Shown here: positions 8,183-17,300 of the stretch, one piece after another | Position numbering within the stretch: position 1 is the stretch's first letter | Layout of the letters: each line of letters opens with the position of its first letter | From: an uncultured bacterium | GTDB taxonomy: Bacteria > Verrucomicrobiota > Kiritimatiellia > RFP12 > UBA1067 | Assembly: GCA_902800055.1 (NCBI GenBank) | Contig: CADCCW010000022.1 | Coordinates: forward strand, 1-38,673 | Reading direction: 5' to 3' | Length of the DNA stretch: 38,673 nucleotides | The notes under the pieces: generated by a model | What the model was told of the DNA's origin: nothing | Databases searched by the model: none | Seen by the model: the letters and a program-made list of their open reading frames with translations, nothing else | Position numbers and translations under genes: made by a program

Positions 8183-8799
8183 AGCCGATCACCCTGCTGC
8201 TCGTAGACGACCACGCCGTGATGCGCATGGGGCTCGCCTCGCTGCTGGAGACGTGCCGGGACGTCAAGGTCGTCGGCGACACCGGCGACGGCGAGAGCGC
8301 CGTCCGCATGGCGCTCAGGCTGCGGCCGGACGTCGTCGTCATGGACCTGGTGATGCCGGAGATGGACGGAGTGGAGACGACGCGGCGGATCATCGCGGAA
8401 TGGCCGGAGGCAAACGTGCTCGTCCTGACCACCTTCGCGTCGTCGGACGACATCAGCCACGCTTTCGAGGCCGGCGCCAGGGGCGCGATCCTCAAGAGCG
8501 CCGACCTCGACGGGCTGCTCGCGGCGATCCACGCCGTCGCCGGCGGCAACCGCCACTGCTCCGCGGAGATCGAGCAGATCATGGCCGACGACCCGCCGGT
8601 CCCGAAGCTCTCGGCCCGCCAGCAGGAAATCCTCGAGTCGATCGTCCACGGTCTCTCGAACCCGGACATCGCCCGCCAACTCGGCATCAGCCTGCCGATG
8701 GTGAAGGAGCACCTCACCTCGCTTTTCGCGAAGCTCGGCGTCTCCAACCGCACGGAAGCCGTCGCCGTCGCCCTCCGCAAGCAGCTCCTGAAGATCTGA
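8179..8799 (+). CDS. NarL/FixJ-type response regulator
   Basis: This 206-aa regulator receives phosphate from the kinase just upstream and binds DNA. The receiver domain (about 1-120) has the acidic pair in LLLVDDH, the phospho-acceptor Asp in VVVMDLVMPEMDG, a Thr in VLVLTTF and the Lys in AILKSAD. The LuxR-type HTH (about 138-200) contains KLSARQQEILESIVHGLSN and the recognition region ISLPMVKEHLTSLFAKLGV. ATG 8179 overlaps the kinase stop by four bases (ATGA), so the two are translationally coupled. The next gene is convergent, with only 22 bp between. Targets are unknown. Confidence 0.95.
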   Translation: MKPITLLLVDDHAVMRMGLASLLETCRDVKVVGDTGDGESAVRMALRLRPDVVVMDLVMPEMDGVETTRRIIAEWPEANVLVLTTFASSDDISHAFEAGARGAILKSADLDGLLAAIHAVAGGNRHCSAEIEQIMADDPPVPKLSARQQEILESIVHGLSNPDIARQLGISLPMVKEHLTSLFAKLGVSNRTEAVAVALRKQLLKI

Positions 8800-8803
8800 C
8801 TTC

Positions 8804-8822
8804 ACGCCCTGGCGGCGGGCGT
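8804..8822. terminator. Hairpin between convergent genes
   Basis: ACGCCC and GGGCGT can pair around a 7-nt loop between the regulator stop and the acyltransferase stop. There is no T-run, so it is only a weak candidate for a shared terminator. Confidence 0.3.
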
Positions 8823-9928
8823 CAGACCTTGATGAAGGCGTTCTTGCGGTAGAGGAAGTAGAGGATGAGCCAGCCGACGAGGAAGGTGGTGGCCCCCCAC
8901 GCCAGCATCGACCAGGCGCCGGACCATTCGCAGAGCCCGCTGAAGCAGTACTTCCGGAGGGCGCCGACGACTCCGGTCATGCCCAGCATGTAGATCGCGA
9001 TCGAGTTCATGCCGACCACGCGGAGCGGGAAAGTCCACTTCCGCCAGCCCTTCACGTCGACGATCCAGTAGAAGGCCGCCAGCATCGCCAGCGAATACGC
9101 CGCCGTCGCCAGCACGAAGGAACTCGTCCACAGGCGCTTGACGACGGGCATCCCGAGGACATAGACGAAGAACAGCGCCGCGGCGAGCGCCGCCAGCGCC
9201 GCGCCAAACAGCACCGCCGCCTTCCGCGCGCCCGGGAGCGACTGCGAGCGGAGCAGGTCGCCGGACATCACGCCGGCGAGCGCCAGCGCCGTCGCCGCCG
9301 GCACCGAGAAGACCGACTCGGGGTCGTAGAGCTTCTCCAGGATGTGGTTCGGCATCAGCGTGCGGTCGAGCCACGAGACGAGGTTGAACTCCATCGAGTA
9401 GGAGTCGGCGCCGGCCGGCGCGCCGGGCGCGGCGAAGAAGTTCAGCACCGCCCAGTAGCCGACCAGGATCGCCGCGGCGACGGCGCCGCGGACCAGGTTC
9501 CTCTTCACGTGCATCGAGATCAGCGCCGCCGCGCCCCAGGCGAGGCCGATCTGGCCGAGGACGCTCGGGATGCGGAAAGTCGGCTTGAACGCGAGAATGC
9601 CGCCGCTGGACAGCCCCAGGAGAAACAGCACCAGCACCCGAACCAGCACCTTGCGGTGGATCTGCCACGGCGTCCGCCCGCGCGCCTCCTGCGAGGCGAG
9701 GGAGAACGGCCACGACACCCCCGCCAGAAAGAGGAACAGCGGGAAGATCGTGTCGTGGTGGGCGAGCCCCGCCCACGGCACATGGCGCATCTGCTGGACG
9801 AGCCAGCACGAGTCGTCGCAACCAAGCCCCAGGCACAGCCCGGAGACGATTGCCGCGCCTCCGGTGATGAAAAACATGTCGAAGCCCCGCAGGGCGTCGA
9901 GCGACATCAACCGATCCTTTTTCTCCAT
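8822..9928 (-). CDS. NagX/DUF5009-type membrane acyltransferase
   Basis: This 368-aa multi-pass membrane protein belongs to the family of heparan-alpha-glucosaminide N-acetyltransferase and NagX. Members are thought to move an acetyl group across the membrane onto an amino sugar. The start is typical (RLMSLDALRGFDMFFITGG), followed by TIFPLFLFLAGVSWPFS and about ten hydrophobic helices, ending YFLYRKNAFIKV. I chose ATG 9928 because this conserved N-terminus begins there; the frame is open upstream but reads as the shadow of the glycosyltransferase gene. It follows that gene after 35 bp and probably shares its transcript. Substrate is not deducible. Confidence 0.85.
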   Translation of the reverse strand: MEKKDRLMSLDALRGFDMFFITGGAAIVSGLCLGLGCDDSCWLVQQMRHVPWAGLAHHDTIFPLFLFLAGVSWPFSLASQEARGRTPWQIHRKVLVRVLVLFLLGLSSGGILAFKPTFRIPSVLGQIGLAWGAAALISMHVKRNLVRGAVAAAILVGYWAVLNFFAAPGAPAGADSYSMEFNLVSWLDRTLMPNHILEKLYDPESVFSVPAATALALAGVMSGDLLRSQSLPGARKAAVLFGAALAALAAALFFVYVLGMPVVKRLWTSSFVLATAAYSLAMLAAFYWIVDVKGWRKWTFPLRVVGMNSIAIYMLGMTGVVGALRKYCFSGLCEWSGAWSMLAWGATTFLVGWLILYFLYRKNAFIKV

Positions 9929-9963
9929 GTCCTTGCCTTCCCTTTCAGTTCCCGCCAGCCGCG

Positions 9964-10866
9964 TCACTTCGCCTTGCCCTGGCGCGTGCAGAGCCGCAGG
10001 AACGCGACCGCCGCCGCGACGAGCGGGTGGCGGGCGGAAAGCGGAAACGCCGCGAGCGCCTTTCTGACGCGCCCGTCCGCGATGTACTCGCGCCAGCGGT
10101 GCCGTGCCTTCAGGAGCTCCAGCGCGGAAAAGACGCAGCTCGCCTCGCAGTAGCGCCAGAGCTCGCCGCCGCAGCGCTCGTCGAGCCGGCGCCGGAAGTC
10201 GAGCGCAAGGAACTTGTATTCCCAGTTGCGCTCGCCGCGCCAGCCGGTGGCGAGGTTGCCGTCGGGCCGCGGACGGTAGACGTAGAGCCGGTCGGGAATC
10301 GACACCGCCTTCTCCGCGAACGCCGCGCACGCGGAAAGAAACGCGGCGTCCTCGAAAAACGTCATCCGCTCGTCGAACCTGAGCGCGTGGCGCTCGAGGA
10401 ACGAGCGGCGGAAGGCGCAGCGCCAGACCTGGCCGGGCTGCTTGTGCGCGGAGAGGTCGCCGCCGCGGTTCCAGCGCCGCACGTCGTCCATCGAATAGCC
10501 GAAGAACGCGGGCAGGTAGCGCGCGCGCACCGCGTCGGAACCGTCGTCGACCGCGGCGGGGAAGTCCGGCCCGCCCTCGTAGCCGAAGAAGCAGAGGTCG
10601 GCGCCGCTTTCCGCGAGCGCGGCAACGGGGCGCGAGAGGAAGTCCGGCCGCGCCAGGTCGTCGGCGTCGCAGAAGAACACATATTCGCCGCGCGCGCGGT
10701 CGAGGCCGCGGTTGCGCGCCCACGAAGGACCGCGGCCGTCCGGGTCGTCGACGACGACAATCTCCGACTCGCCGGAAAAGGCGGCACGGGCCGCCTCGAC
10801 CGAGCGAAGCGTCTCCGGCAGCGTCGCTTCGGCGCGGTGCGCGGGGATGATTACGCTCGCATCCAT
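9964..10866 (-). CDS. Family 2 glycosyltransferase
   Basis: This 300-aa GT-A fold enzyme probably transfers a sugar from a nucleotide-sugar donor in the cytoplasm. It opens MDASVIIPAHRAEATLPETL, the usual GT2 first strand. Next come IVVVDDPDGRG, ARNRGLDRARGEYVFFCDADD with the metal-binding DxD near residue 65, and MTFFEDAAFLSAC, the ED motif expected in the acceptor half. It lies 26 bp downstream of metXW and 35 bp upstream of the NagX-like gene. The pairing with an acyltransferase suggests cell-surface glycan modification, but the link to methionine synthesis is unclear. Acceptor unknown. Confidence 0.85.
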   Translation of the reverse strand: MDASVIIPAHRAEATLPETLRSVEAARAAFSGESEIVVVDDPDGRGPSWARNRGLDRARGEYVFFCDADDLARPDFLSRPVAALAESGADLCFFGYEGGPDFPAAVDDGSDAVRARYLPAFFGYSMDDVRRWNRGGDLSAHKQPGQVWRCAFRRSFLERHALRFDERMTFFEDAAFLSACAAFAEKAVSIPDRLYVYRPRPDGNLATGWRGERNWEYKFLALDFRRRLDERCGGELWRYCEASCVFSALELLKARHRWREYIADGRVRKALAAFPLSARHPLVAAAVAFLRLCTRQGKAK

Positions 10867-10892
10867 GCTCGCCCTTCCGCCCTGCCGCGCGC

Positions 10893-12668
10893 TCACGCGC
10901 GCTTGCGCACCTTGGCGATGATCTTCGACGCCCCGAGGTTCTTCATGCCCAGGAGGAGCATTATCCTGCCGAGCGGATGCCTGGACTCCGCCCGCGTCTC
11001 CACGATCTCGATCCCCTCCTTGTCGCAGAGCGCCTGGAAGTCCTTGAGCGTGATGCAGTGGATGTTGGGGGTGTCGTACCACTCGAACGGCAGCTGCTTG
11101 GAGACGGGTAGCCGCCCCTTGAACATCAGCGTCAGCCGGATCCGGTAGGCCGCGAAGTTGGGGAAGGTGACGATCGCCTCGTCGGCGATCCTGAGCGCCT
11201 CGTGCAGCAGCCCGCGCGGATTGCGCACCTCCTGGAGCGTGTCGGAGACGATGGCGGTAGAGTAGTGGCGGTCCGGGATCATGTCGATGCCGTCGTCGTC
11301 CACGTCGTCGTACAGCACGTTGTGGCCGTCGGCGAGCGCCTCCTCGAACTTCTCCACCTCGATCTCCACGCCGTCGCCCTTTACGTTGCGGGTCTTGCGC
11401 AGCACGTTGAGGAGCGAGCCGTCGCCGCAGCCGATGTCCAGGACGCGCGCGCCGCGCGGAACCATCCGGACGACGTTCGCGTAGAGCCGCTCCTGCCACT
11501 TCATCACCTTCACCTCGCGGGACGAGAGGAAGCCGCCCACGAGCTTGGAGAGCTCGTCGATGTGGGTGAGGAACGCGTCGTGGCCGATGCCGTAGTCGAG
11601 ATGGCAGTAGGAGACGTCCTTGCCCGCCTTCATCAGCGAGGCCACCATCTCGCGGCTCTGCCACTCGGTGAAGAGCACGTCGCCGCCGTAGGAGACCACC
11701 AGGCACTTCGCCTTGATCCGCGCGAAGGCGGCATCGATGGAGCCGTAGGCCTTGACCGGGTCGGCCTCGTCCATGGAGCCGACGATGTGCAGGTAGCTGT
11801 TGGCGTCGAAGCGGTCGATGAACTTCTTCGCCTGGTAGTCGAGGTAGCTCTCGATCTGGAAATACGTCTTGAACAGACGGTCACGCTCGGCGCGCTCCGC
11901 CGCCGGCGCGTTGACGAAGTTCTCCTGCAGGCGGCGGTCGAACTTGCCCTGTAGGTGCTCGCGCGAGAGGTAGGAGATGTGGGCGAGCTGGCGCGCGGAG
12001 GCAAGGCCGTTCTTCGGCCCCTTGCCGTCGCCCTCGAGATAGTAGTCGCCGTTCTTCCAGAGCGGGTTCTCGGTGATGGCGTTCTTGCCCATCACGTCGA
12101 AGGCGAGCGCCTGGGTGTTGAGCGAGGGCGAGGTGGCGACGAGGATCAGCCGGTCCATGTCGTCGGGGAAGCGAGTCGCCCAGTTGACGGCCTGCATGCC
12201 GCCGTAGCTGCCGCCGATGAGCGCGGCGAGGCGCTTCACGCCGATCTGGGCGAGGAGCATGCGGAAGACGTCCACCGCGTCGTCGAAGCTGTAGCGCGGG
12301 AAGGAGGAGCCGTAGGGGCGGCCGGTGTCGGGGTTGATGGACATCGGACCGGTGGTGCCGCTGCAGCCGCCGAGCACGTTGGCGCAGACGACGTGGTAGC
12401 GGTTGGTATCGATTGCGCGGCCAGGGCCGACCATGCCCTCCCACCAGCCGCTGGGCTTGTCCTGGCCGGGACGGATGCCGGCGACGTGCGCATCGCCGGT
12501 GAGCGCGTGGCAGATGTAGACGACGTTGTCGTCCGTCATCGGCGCGCCGCACTCCTCGTAGGCGACCTCGACCTCCTTCAGCACGCCGCCATAGGCAAGC
12601 CTGAGCTCCCCTTCGGGCAGCTCCAGCTTCAGCCTCTTCGGCTCGACTATGCCTACGCCTTCGTCCAT
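10893..12668 (-). CDS. metXW: Homoserine O-acetyltransferase MetX fused to MetW
   Basis: This 591-aa fusion acts in methionine synthesis. The N-terminal half (about 1-385) is the alpha/beta-hydrolase MetX, which makes O-acetylhomoserine. It has GPMSINPDTGRPYGSSFP, a nucleophile Ser in GGSYGGMQ (about 153), an Asp in YGGDVLF (about 329) and a His in GIGHDAF (about 360). The C-terminal part (about 390-591) is MetW, a methyltransferase-like protein usually encoded beside metX: VLDIGCGDGSLL, SDTLQEVRNP and WYDTPNIHCITLKDF. MetX alone is about 370 aa and MetW about 200, so both are complete. The start ATG 12668 lies 8 nt after an extended -10, so the mRNA is probably leaderless although dnaB ends only 20 bp upstream. 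Confidence 0.93.
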   Translation of the reverse strand: MDEGVGIVEPKRLKLELPEGELRLAYGGVLKEVEVAYEECGAPMTDDNVVYICHALTGDAHVAGIRPGQDKPSGWWEGMVGPGRAIDTNRYHVVCANVLGGCSGTTGPMSINPDTGRPYGSSFPRYSFDDAVDVFRMLLAQIGVKRLAALIGGSYGGMQAVNWATRFPDDMDRLILVATSPSLNTQALAFDVMGKNAITENPLWKNGDYYLEGDGKGPKNGLASARQLAHISYLSREHLQGKFDRRLQENFVNAPAAERAERDRLFKTYFQIESYLDYQAKKFIDRFDANSYLHIVGSMDEADPVKAYGSIDAAFARIKAKCLVVSYGGDVLFTEWQSREMVASLMKAGKDVSYCHLDYGIGHDAFLTHIDELSKLVGGFLSSREVKVMKWQERLYANVVRMVPRGARVLDIGCGDGSLLNVLRKTRNVKGDGVEIEVEKFEEALADGHNVLYDDVDDDGIDMIPDRHYSTAIVSDTLQEVRNPRGLLHEALRIADEAIVTFPNFAAYRIRLTLMFKGRLPVSKQLPFEWYDTPNIHCITLKDFQALCDKEGIEIVETRAESRHPLGRIMLLLGMKNLGASKIIAKVRKRA

Positions 12669-12676
12669 AGTTGTGT

Positions 12677-12685
12677 ATTATAGCA
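12677..12685 (-). promoter_or_regulatory. Extended -10 promoter of metXW, leaderless start
   Basis: The minus strand reads TGC-TATAAT, with eight bases to the ATG at 12668. It occupies almost the whole 20-bp gap after dnaB, giving metXW its own promoter. Confidence 0.65.
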
Positions 12686-12688
12686 TAC

Positions 12689-14182
12689 TCAGACGAGCGG
12701 ATCGGCGAAATACTCCTCGCCAGGCTCGGGCGGCACCTCCGACGAAGTGTCGTTCGCGGCGTCCGGCGACCTGTCCAAGGGGCGGTCGAAGAAGCGGGTC
12801 AGCTTGCGCTGGAAGTTGACCTTCACCTCGCCCGTCTCGCCGTTGCGGTTCTTCGCGATGTCGATGATCGCCAGCAGCTCGTCGGAGGAGTCCGGGTCGT
12901 TGGAGTTCCTCGACGGGCGCCGCAGCAGGAAGACGACGTCGGCGTCCTGCTCGATCGCGCCCGAGTCGCGCAGGTCCGAGAGCTTCGGCTTCTCGTACTT
13001 CGCGTCGCGCTTCTCGTTGTCGCGCGAAAGCTGCGAGAGGACGATCACCGGAATCTTCAGCTCCTTGGCCATCGCCTTGATCTGCTGGGAGATCATCGAC
13101 ACTTCGATCTGGCGGCTCTGGCGCGCGCCCTCGCGGCAGCGGCAGAGCTGCAGGTAGTCGATCACGATGAGCTCGATGCCGTAGCGCTTCTTCATCCGCC
13201 GCGCCCGCGCGCGCAGGTCCATCACGTCGAGCGACGCCGTGTCGTCCACGTAGATCGGCGCGCCCCTCAGCTCGGACGCCGCCTGGGAAAGCCGGGCCGT
13301 CATCTCGCCGCGCTCCTTCGCGGGCACCAGGCTGCGGTTGAGCCGCCACGTGTCGATCCCGGCACGGCCGGCCACCATGCGCCGCGTCAGCGCCTCGACC
13401 GGCATCTCCAGCGAGAAGATCGCCACCGGGTGCTGCCTGCCGCCGTCGAACTTCACCGGCACGTTGTTCATGCTCCGCCCCAGCGCGCAGCTCTCGGCGA
13501 TGTTCATCGCGAGCGACGTCTTGCCCACCGAAGGACGCGCGGCGATGACGATCATCTCCGAGTTCTTGAGCCCCTGGAGCTTCTCGTCGAGATGGGTGAG
13601 CCCGGTCGAGAGCCCGTCCAGGAAGCGCCCGCCGCTCTCGAAGAGCCGGTCGATGCTGCGGAAGCTCTTCTCCACCGCCTCGTTCCACGGCAGCGTCGTC
13701 CCGCCGTCGCCGCCGATGTCGAGGAAGGACTTCTCCGCCTCGCCGAGCACCACCTGCGGATCCGGGTACTGCGACTCGTCGTAGCTCTTGCCGATCACCT
13801 CGGTGGCGCGCTCGATGAGCGTGCGGCGGAGCGCCTTGGCGTTGACGATGCCGATATAGTGCTCGGCGTGCGCGGCGGTCGGCACCCGGTCGATGAGGCC
13901 GGTCACGTACGCCTCGCCGCCCACCGCCGCGAGCTTGCCCGAGGCCGAGAGCTCGTCCACCAGCGTCAGCGGGTCGAGCGGACGCGACGCGCGGTTCATC
14001 TCCATCATCGTCGCGTAGATCGCGCGGTTGCGCGGGTCGAAGAAGCTTTCGGGGGTGAGCCGCGAGGTGAGACACAGGTCCATCACCCGGTCGCCGTTGC
14101 GGCTCGTGGTGTCGAGGAGGATCGAGCCGAGCACTGCCCGTTCGGCCTCGATGTTGCTGGGAGGGTTCTTGATGTCGTTCAT
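12689..14182 (-). CDS. dnaB: Replicative DNA helicase DnaB
   Basis: This 497-aa hexameric helicase unwinds DNA ahead of the replication fork. The N-terminal domain begins PPSNIEAERAVLGSILLD and the C-terminal RecA-like domain has Walker A ARPSVGKTSLAMN (about 220) and Walker B LIVIDYLQL, then LSQLSRDNEKR and LRDSGAIEQDADVV. I chose ATG 14182 over a start further upstream (14308). It gives the conserved N-terminus and lies 7 nt after an extended -10, so the message is probably leaderless. Length fits the family. Nothing suggests a prophage copy. Confidence 0.96.
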   Translation of the reverse strand: MNDIKNPPSNIEAERAVLGSILLDTTSRNGDRVMDLCLTSRLTPESFFDPRNRAIYATMMEMNRASRPLDPLTLVDELSASGKLAAVGGEAYVTGLIDRVPTAAHAEHYIGIVNAKALRRTLIERATEVIGKSYDESQYPDPQVVLGEAEKSFLDIGGDGGTTLPWNEAVEKSFRSIDRLFESGGRFLDGLSTGLTHLDEKLQGLKNSEMIVIAARPSVGKTSLAMNIAESCALGRSMNNVPVKFDGGRQHPVAIFSLEMPVEALTRRMVAGRAGIDTWRLNRSLVPAKERGEMTARLSQAASELRGAPIYVDDTASLDVMDLRARARRMKKRYGIELIVIDYLQLCRCREGARQSRQIEVSMISQQIKAMAKELKIPVIVLSQLSRDNEKRDAKYEKPKLSDLRDSGAIEQDADVVFLLRRPSRNSNDPDSSDELLAIIDIAKNRNGETGEVKVNFQRKLTRFFDRPLDRSPDAANDTSSEVPPEPGEEYFADPLV

Positions 14183-14189
14183 GGCGGAG

Positions 14190-14198
14190 ATTATAGCA
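14190..14198 (-). promoter_or_regulatory. Extended -10 promoter of dnaB, leaderless start
   Basis: The minus strand reads TGC-TATAAT, with seven bases to ATG 14182. No -35 consensus is visible; that region is occupied by the hairpin at 14202-14225. Confidence 0.65.
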
Positions 14199-14201
14199 AA
14201 T

Positions 14202-14225
14202 CGGACGCGCCGCCGGGCGCGTCCG
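14202..14225. other. Perfect 10-bp GC hairpin upstream of dnaB
   Basis: CGGACGCGCC and GGCGCGTCCG pair perfectly around GCCG. It lies between the stop of the giant secreted protein gene (14313) and the dnaB promoter. It could end transcription of the former, but no T-run follows. An operator at the -35 position of dnaB is the alternative. Confidence 0.45.
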
Positions 14226-14312
14226 CTATCGACAGATGCCGATGAGTTGCCTACCAGTTGTCTACCTGATAAGCGTAGAACCTCACGACAACGGTTAGCG
14301 CAAGCCACCGAA

Positions 14313-17300
14313 TTACTTCAGAATCACGATGAATCCGGTCGGTAGCTCAGGCAACTCGGGCCCAGCAACCAGCGCCGCCCCGCTACCGCCGTTTTCGTAG
14401 AAGCGCTTCGTTGCATTGCGCGAAACATCGTAGAGCCCGACTGTCTCCACTCCACCTTCGACCTTGACGCAGGGAACGAAATCGCGCACCAGCACGCCGT
14501 CGTCCCAGATCTTCAGCGAATAGAGTTCCATGATCGCCGGATGCTGAATTCCGTCCGCGCCATGCGTAGCAAAGGCATACGCCGAACGGTCGCAGGAGAA
14601 AATGACCGACGACGAGAAGTTATACGCATATTCGTCGAGGTTGAAGACATTTCGGTTGAGCGAGAACTTGTGATACCCAACCACCGAAGGCTTGCCGACA
14701 AGAGCACCAGCGCCGACATAACCATCCTTCCCCGAAAGATCCGTCGCACCCGCATCATGACGACAAAAATAGTAGTTAGCACTACAACTCCCACTGACAA
14801 AGAACTGTTTCTCGCTGGCGTTGCGCGCGCCAAACGGAGACGAGTAGCTGCCATTGGAATGCATGAGGAACCGGATGTCGGCACGGGTCTTCTCGTTTGG
14901 AGTGAACCCGGTATCGATAAACTGCTCGCCGGAAGAGTGCGCATATTCAACTGGCTTGTAGCCGGCAGGGAGCCGGGGAACTATGCTGAAGGTCGCCGTC
15001 TGGGGCTTGCCGTCGAAAGACCCAGTGCCAGTAATCGTAACCGTGCCCTTGCCGACGCAGTCGTTGTCCGACCAGGAAAGCGTGTAGTCCGTGCCCTCGC
15101 TGAGCGTCGCGCCGCTTTCGATGTCGACGACCGTCGGATGCGGCTCGCATGCCTGGCCGCTCCTGTACGACTGTACGGGGATATCCGCGACCTCCAGCCA
15201 CACCACCGGCCCGGCATAGAGCGTACCGTAACTCATGACCACCGTATTGCCGCAAACGTCAAGCAGCGTCGGGTTCTCCTGCTCGTCCACCACCGGCACA
15301 AAGTCATGGATCAACTTGCTATTGCGGTAGACTTTCAAAGAATAGAGCTTGATGCTGCTGCAGAATGTTGCAGCGCCATTGTACTTTGATCCGAGTATCT
15401 GCAATGGGCCAGACCATGACGCAGGAGCCGGATCGGAATTCTCGATGGGCGTGCCGCCCGTCCAGGTCATCCGCCCTCTTGTCACCGTGTAGGTGATCCG
15501 CTTGCCGACGGTCGCAGCCAATTCATCCTTGTAGCAGGCCGTTCCATTGCCGATATAGTCGAAACGTATGCCTTCATTCCTCAAGAGAACGCCCTGTTTC
15601 GGAGTTGTGTCCGACACGTTCATGGCGGCTGACACAAACAGAAATTGCGCATTGGCGTTACTCGTCAACATAGCTTCGGCGACAATCGTGTCGTTCGAGG
15701 GGCCGGGACTGAAATCCGCCACTAGATAGCCGGTCGAGCCGTCGCCCTGGATGTATTCGACCCGCGTGTAATCGTGCGTGCCACCGTCATGAGCGACATA
15801 GAGCTGGCTGCCGATGGCGAACAACCGCCGACCAGACGGCGGCGTAATGAGCTCGACGCCGGCAAAGGAAACCGCCGTCATCACTTCGGCGAATTCGTCG
15901 CCCTCCGGAATGTCCGGCACCGAAACTCCCGCGCCCGCCTCGAAAACGACCGGACCGGCGAAGGTGCGCCCGATTGCAGAAAGCGTCGTCCCGCCTTTCA
16001 CCGTTGTCGCCCCGGCGTAGCCCTGGTCTGCGGAGAAAGTCGTCCTGCCATCGCCCTCGAGCGTCAGTCCGCCAGCACCAGTGATGCCTTTGGCGATGGT
16101 AACGTTGTAGCCGCCGTTGTCAATGACGCCGCCGTTTGCCTTCACCTCCATAGAGAAGCCGCTCTGCGAGTCAACGAGCGTTCCCTCCGCGCCGGCTTTG
16201 AGCGTGCCGCCATTGAAATAGAAGACGCCACTTCCGTTTCTCTTCGTCACCTTGCCGCCAAGCTCAATCGTGCCGCCGCTTTCAAGGTTGACGGTTCCGC
16301 TTCCTGCCATTGACGCCCAGCCAAAAACCAGGTTCTCACCAACAGTCACTTTGCCGCCATCTGCGACAGTGAGCGTTCCGTTGCCATCGCTGCCGACGGC
16401 AAGGCCTTGCGCCGATCCCAGCACGCCGTTGGTAACGACGACGGCCACTCCCGTCGTCGTCCCGCCAATCAGGAAACGCGTCTCGCTGCTGCTCGTATAG
16501 GAGTTGGTCACGACTCCGCCGCTGACAACCAAGGTGGAGAGATTTGCGCCTACCCCGCCGATGGAGAACCAGGATCCGACGTTAAGCGTGCCGCCTTCGT
16601 GGACAAAGGTCGCAACTGCGCTATCCGACCTGCCTATAGCCATGTTTTCGCTCACCGACCAGTCACCGCCGGTCTTGCGCAAAGTGACGGTTGCGCTGGG
16701 AACTTGGCCAACGTACCAGTTGGCCGGCATGCTCGCCAGCGCCGCGCCGGGCTCAAACGCGAGCGTAACCGGACTACCCCCTGAAGCGCCGAAGGTGAAG
16801 TTGGACCAGTCGAGCGTAGCGCCGTCGCTGATGACAAGCGTGCCGCCGGTCAGCGTCGTCGCGTCGGCGCGGTTGGCGACCACAAGCGTGCCTGCGCCGG
16901 CCTTCGCAAGTGCGCCGACGGTGGGCGCGGCAATCGTCGCCGTGACGCCGTTGATCACATTGACGACTGGAGACCAAAGCGTCCCGCCGCCCGCGGCAAT
17001 CGTGGCGTCTGCCCTGAAATCAACTTGGTCCGCCGCGACATCGGCGGCCAGCGTCGCCGTGGCGTTGGTCGTCGCGAAGATGGCGGCATAGCCGTCCGAC
17101 CATGTCGTCGCCACGCCTTCGAAAGTCCAGACATTGGCGTCACCCCAGTTCGCGGCGGCACCGCCGTTCCACGTGTAGCCCGATGCCTCAATCGTAATCG
17201 CCGCATTGCCGGCGACATTCGCCGGGATGTTGACGGCGCTCACGACCATGGAGCCGGTGAAGTCGGGGATATCGCCGTCATCAATCCACAACTTGCCGAA

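Noticed and set aside
9928..10723. N-terminal extension of the NagX-like protein
   Set aside because: The frame is open but Arg/Ala-rich and lies over the glycosyltransferase gene in another frame; the conserved N-terminus starts at 9928.
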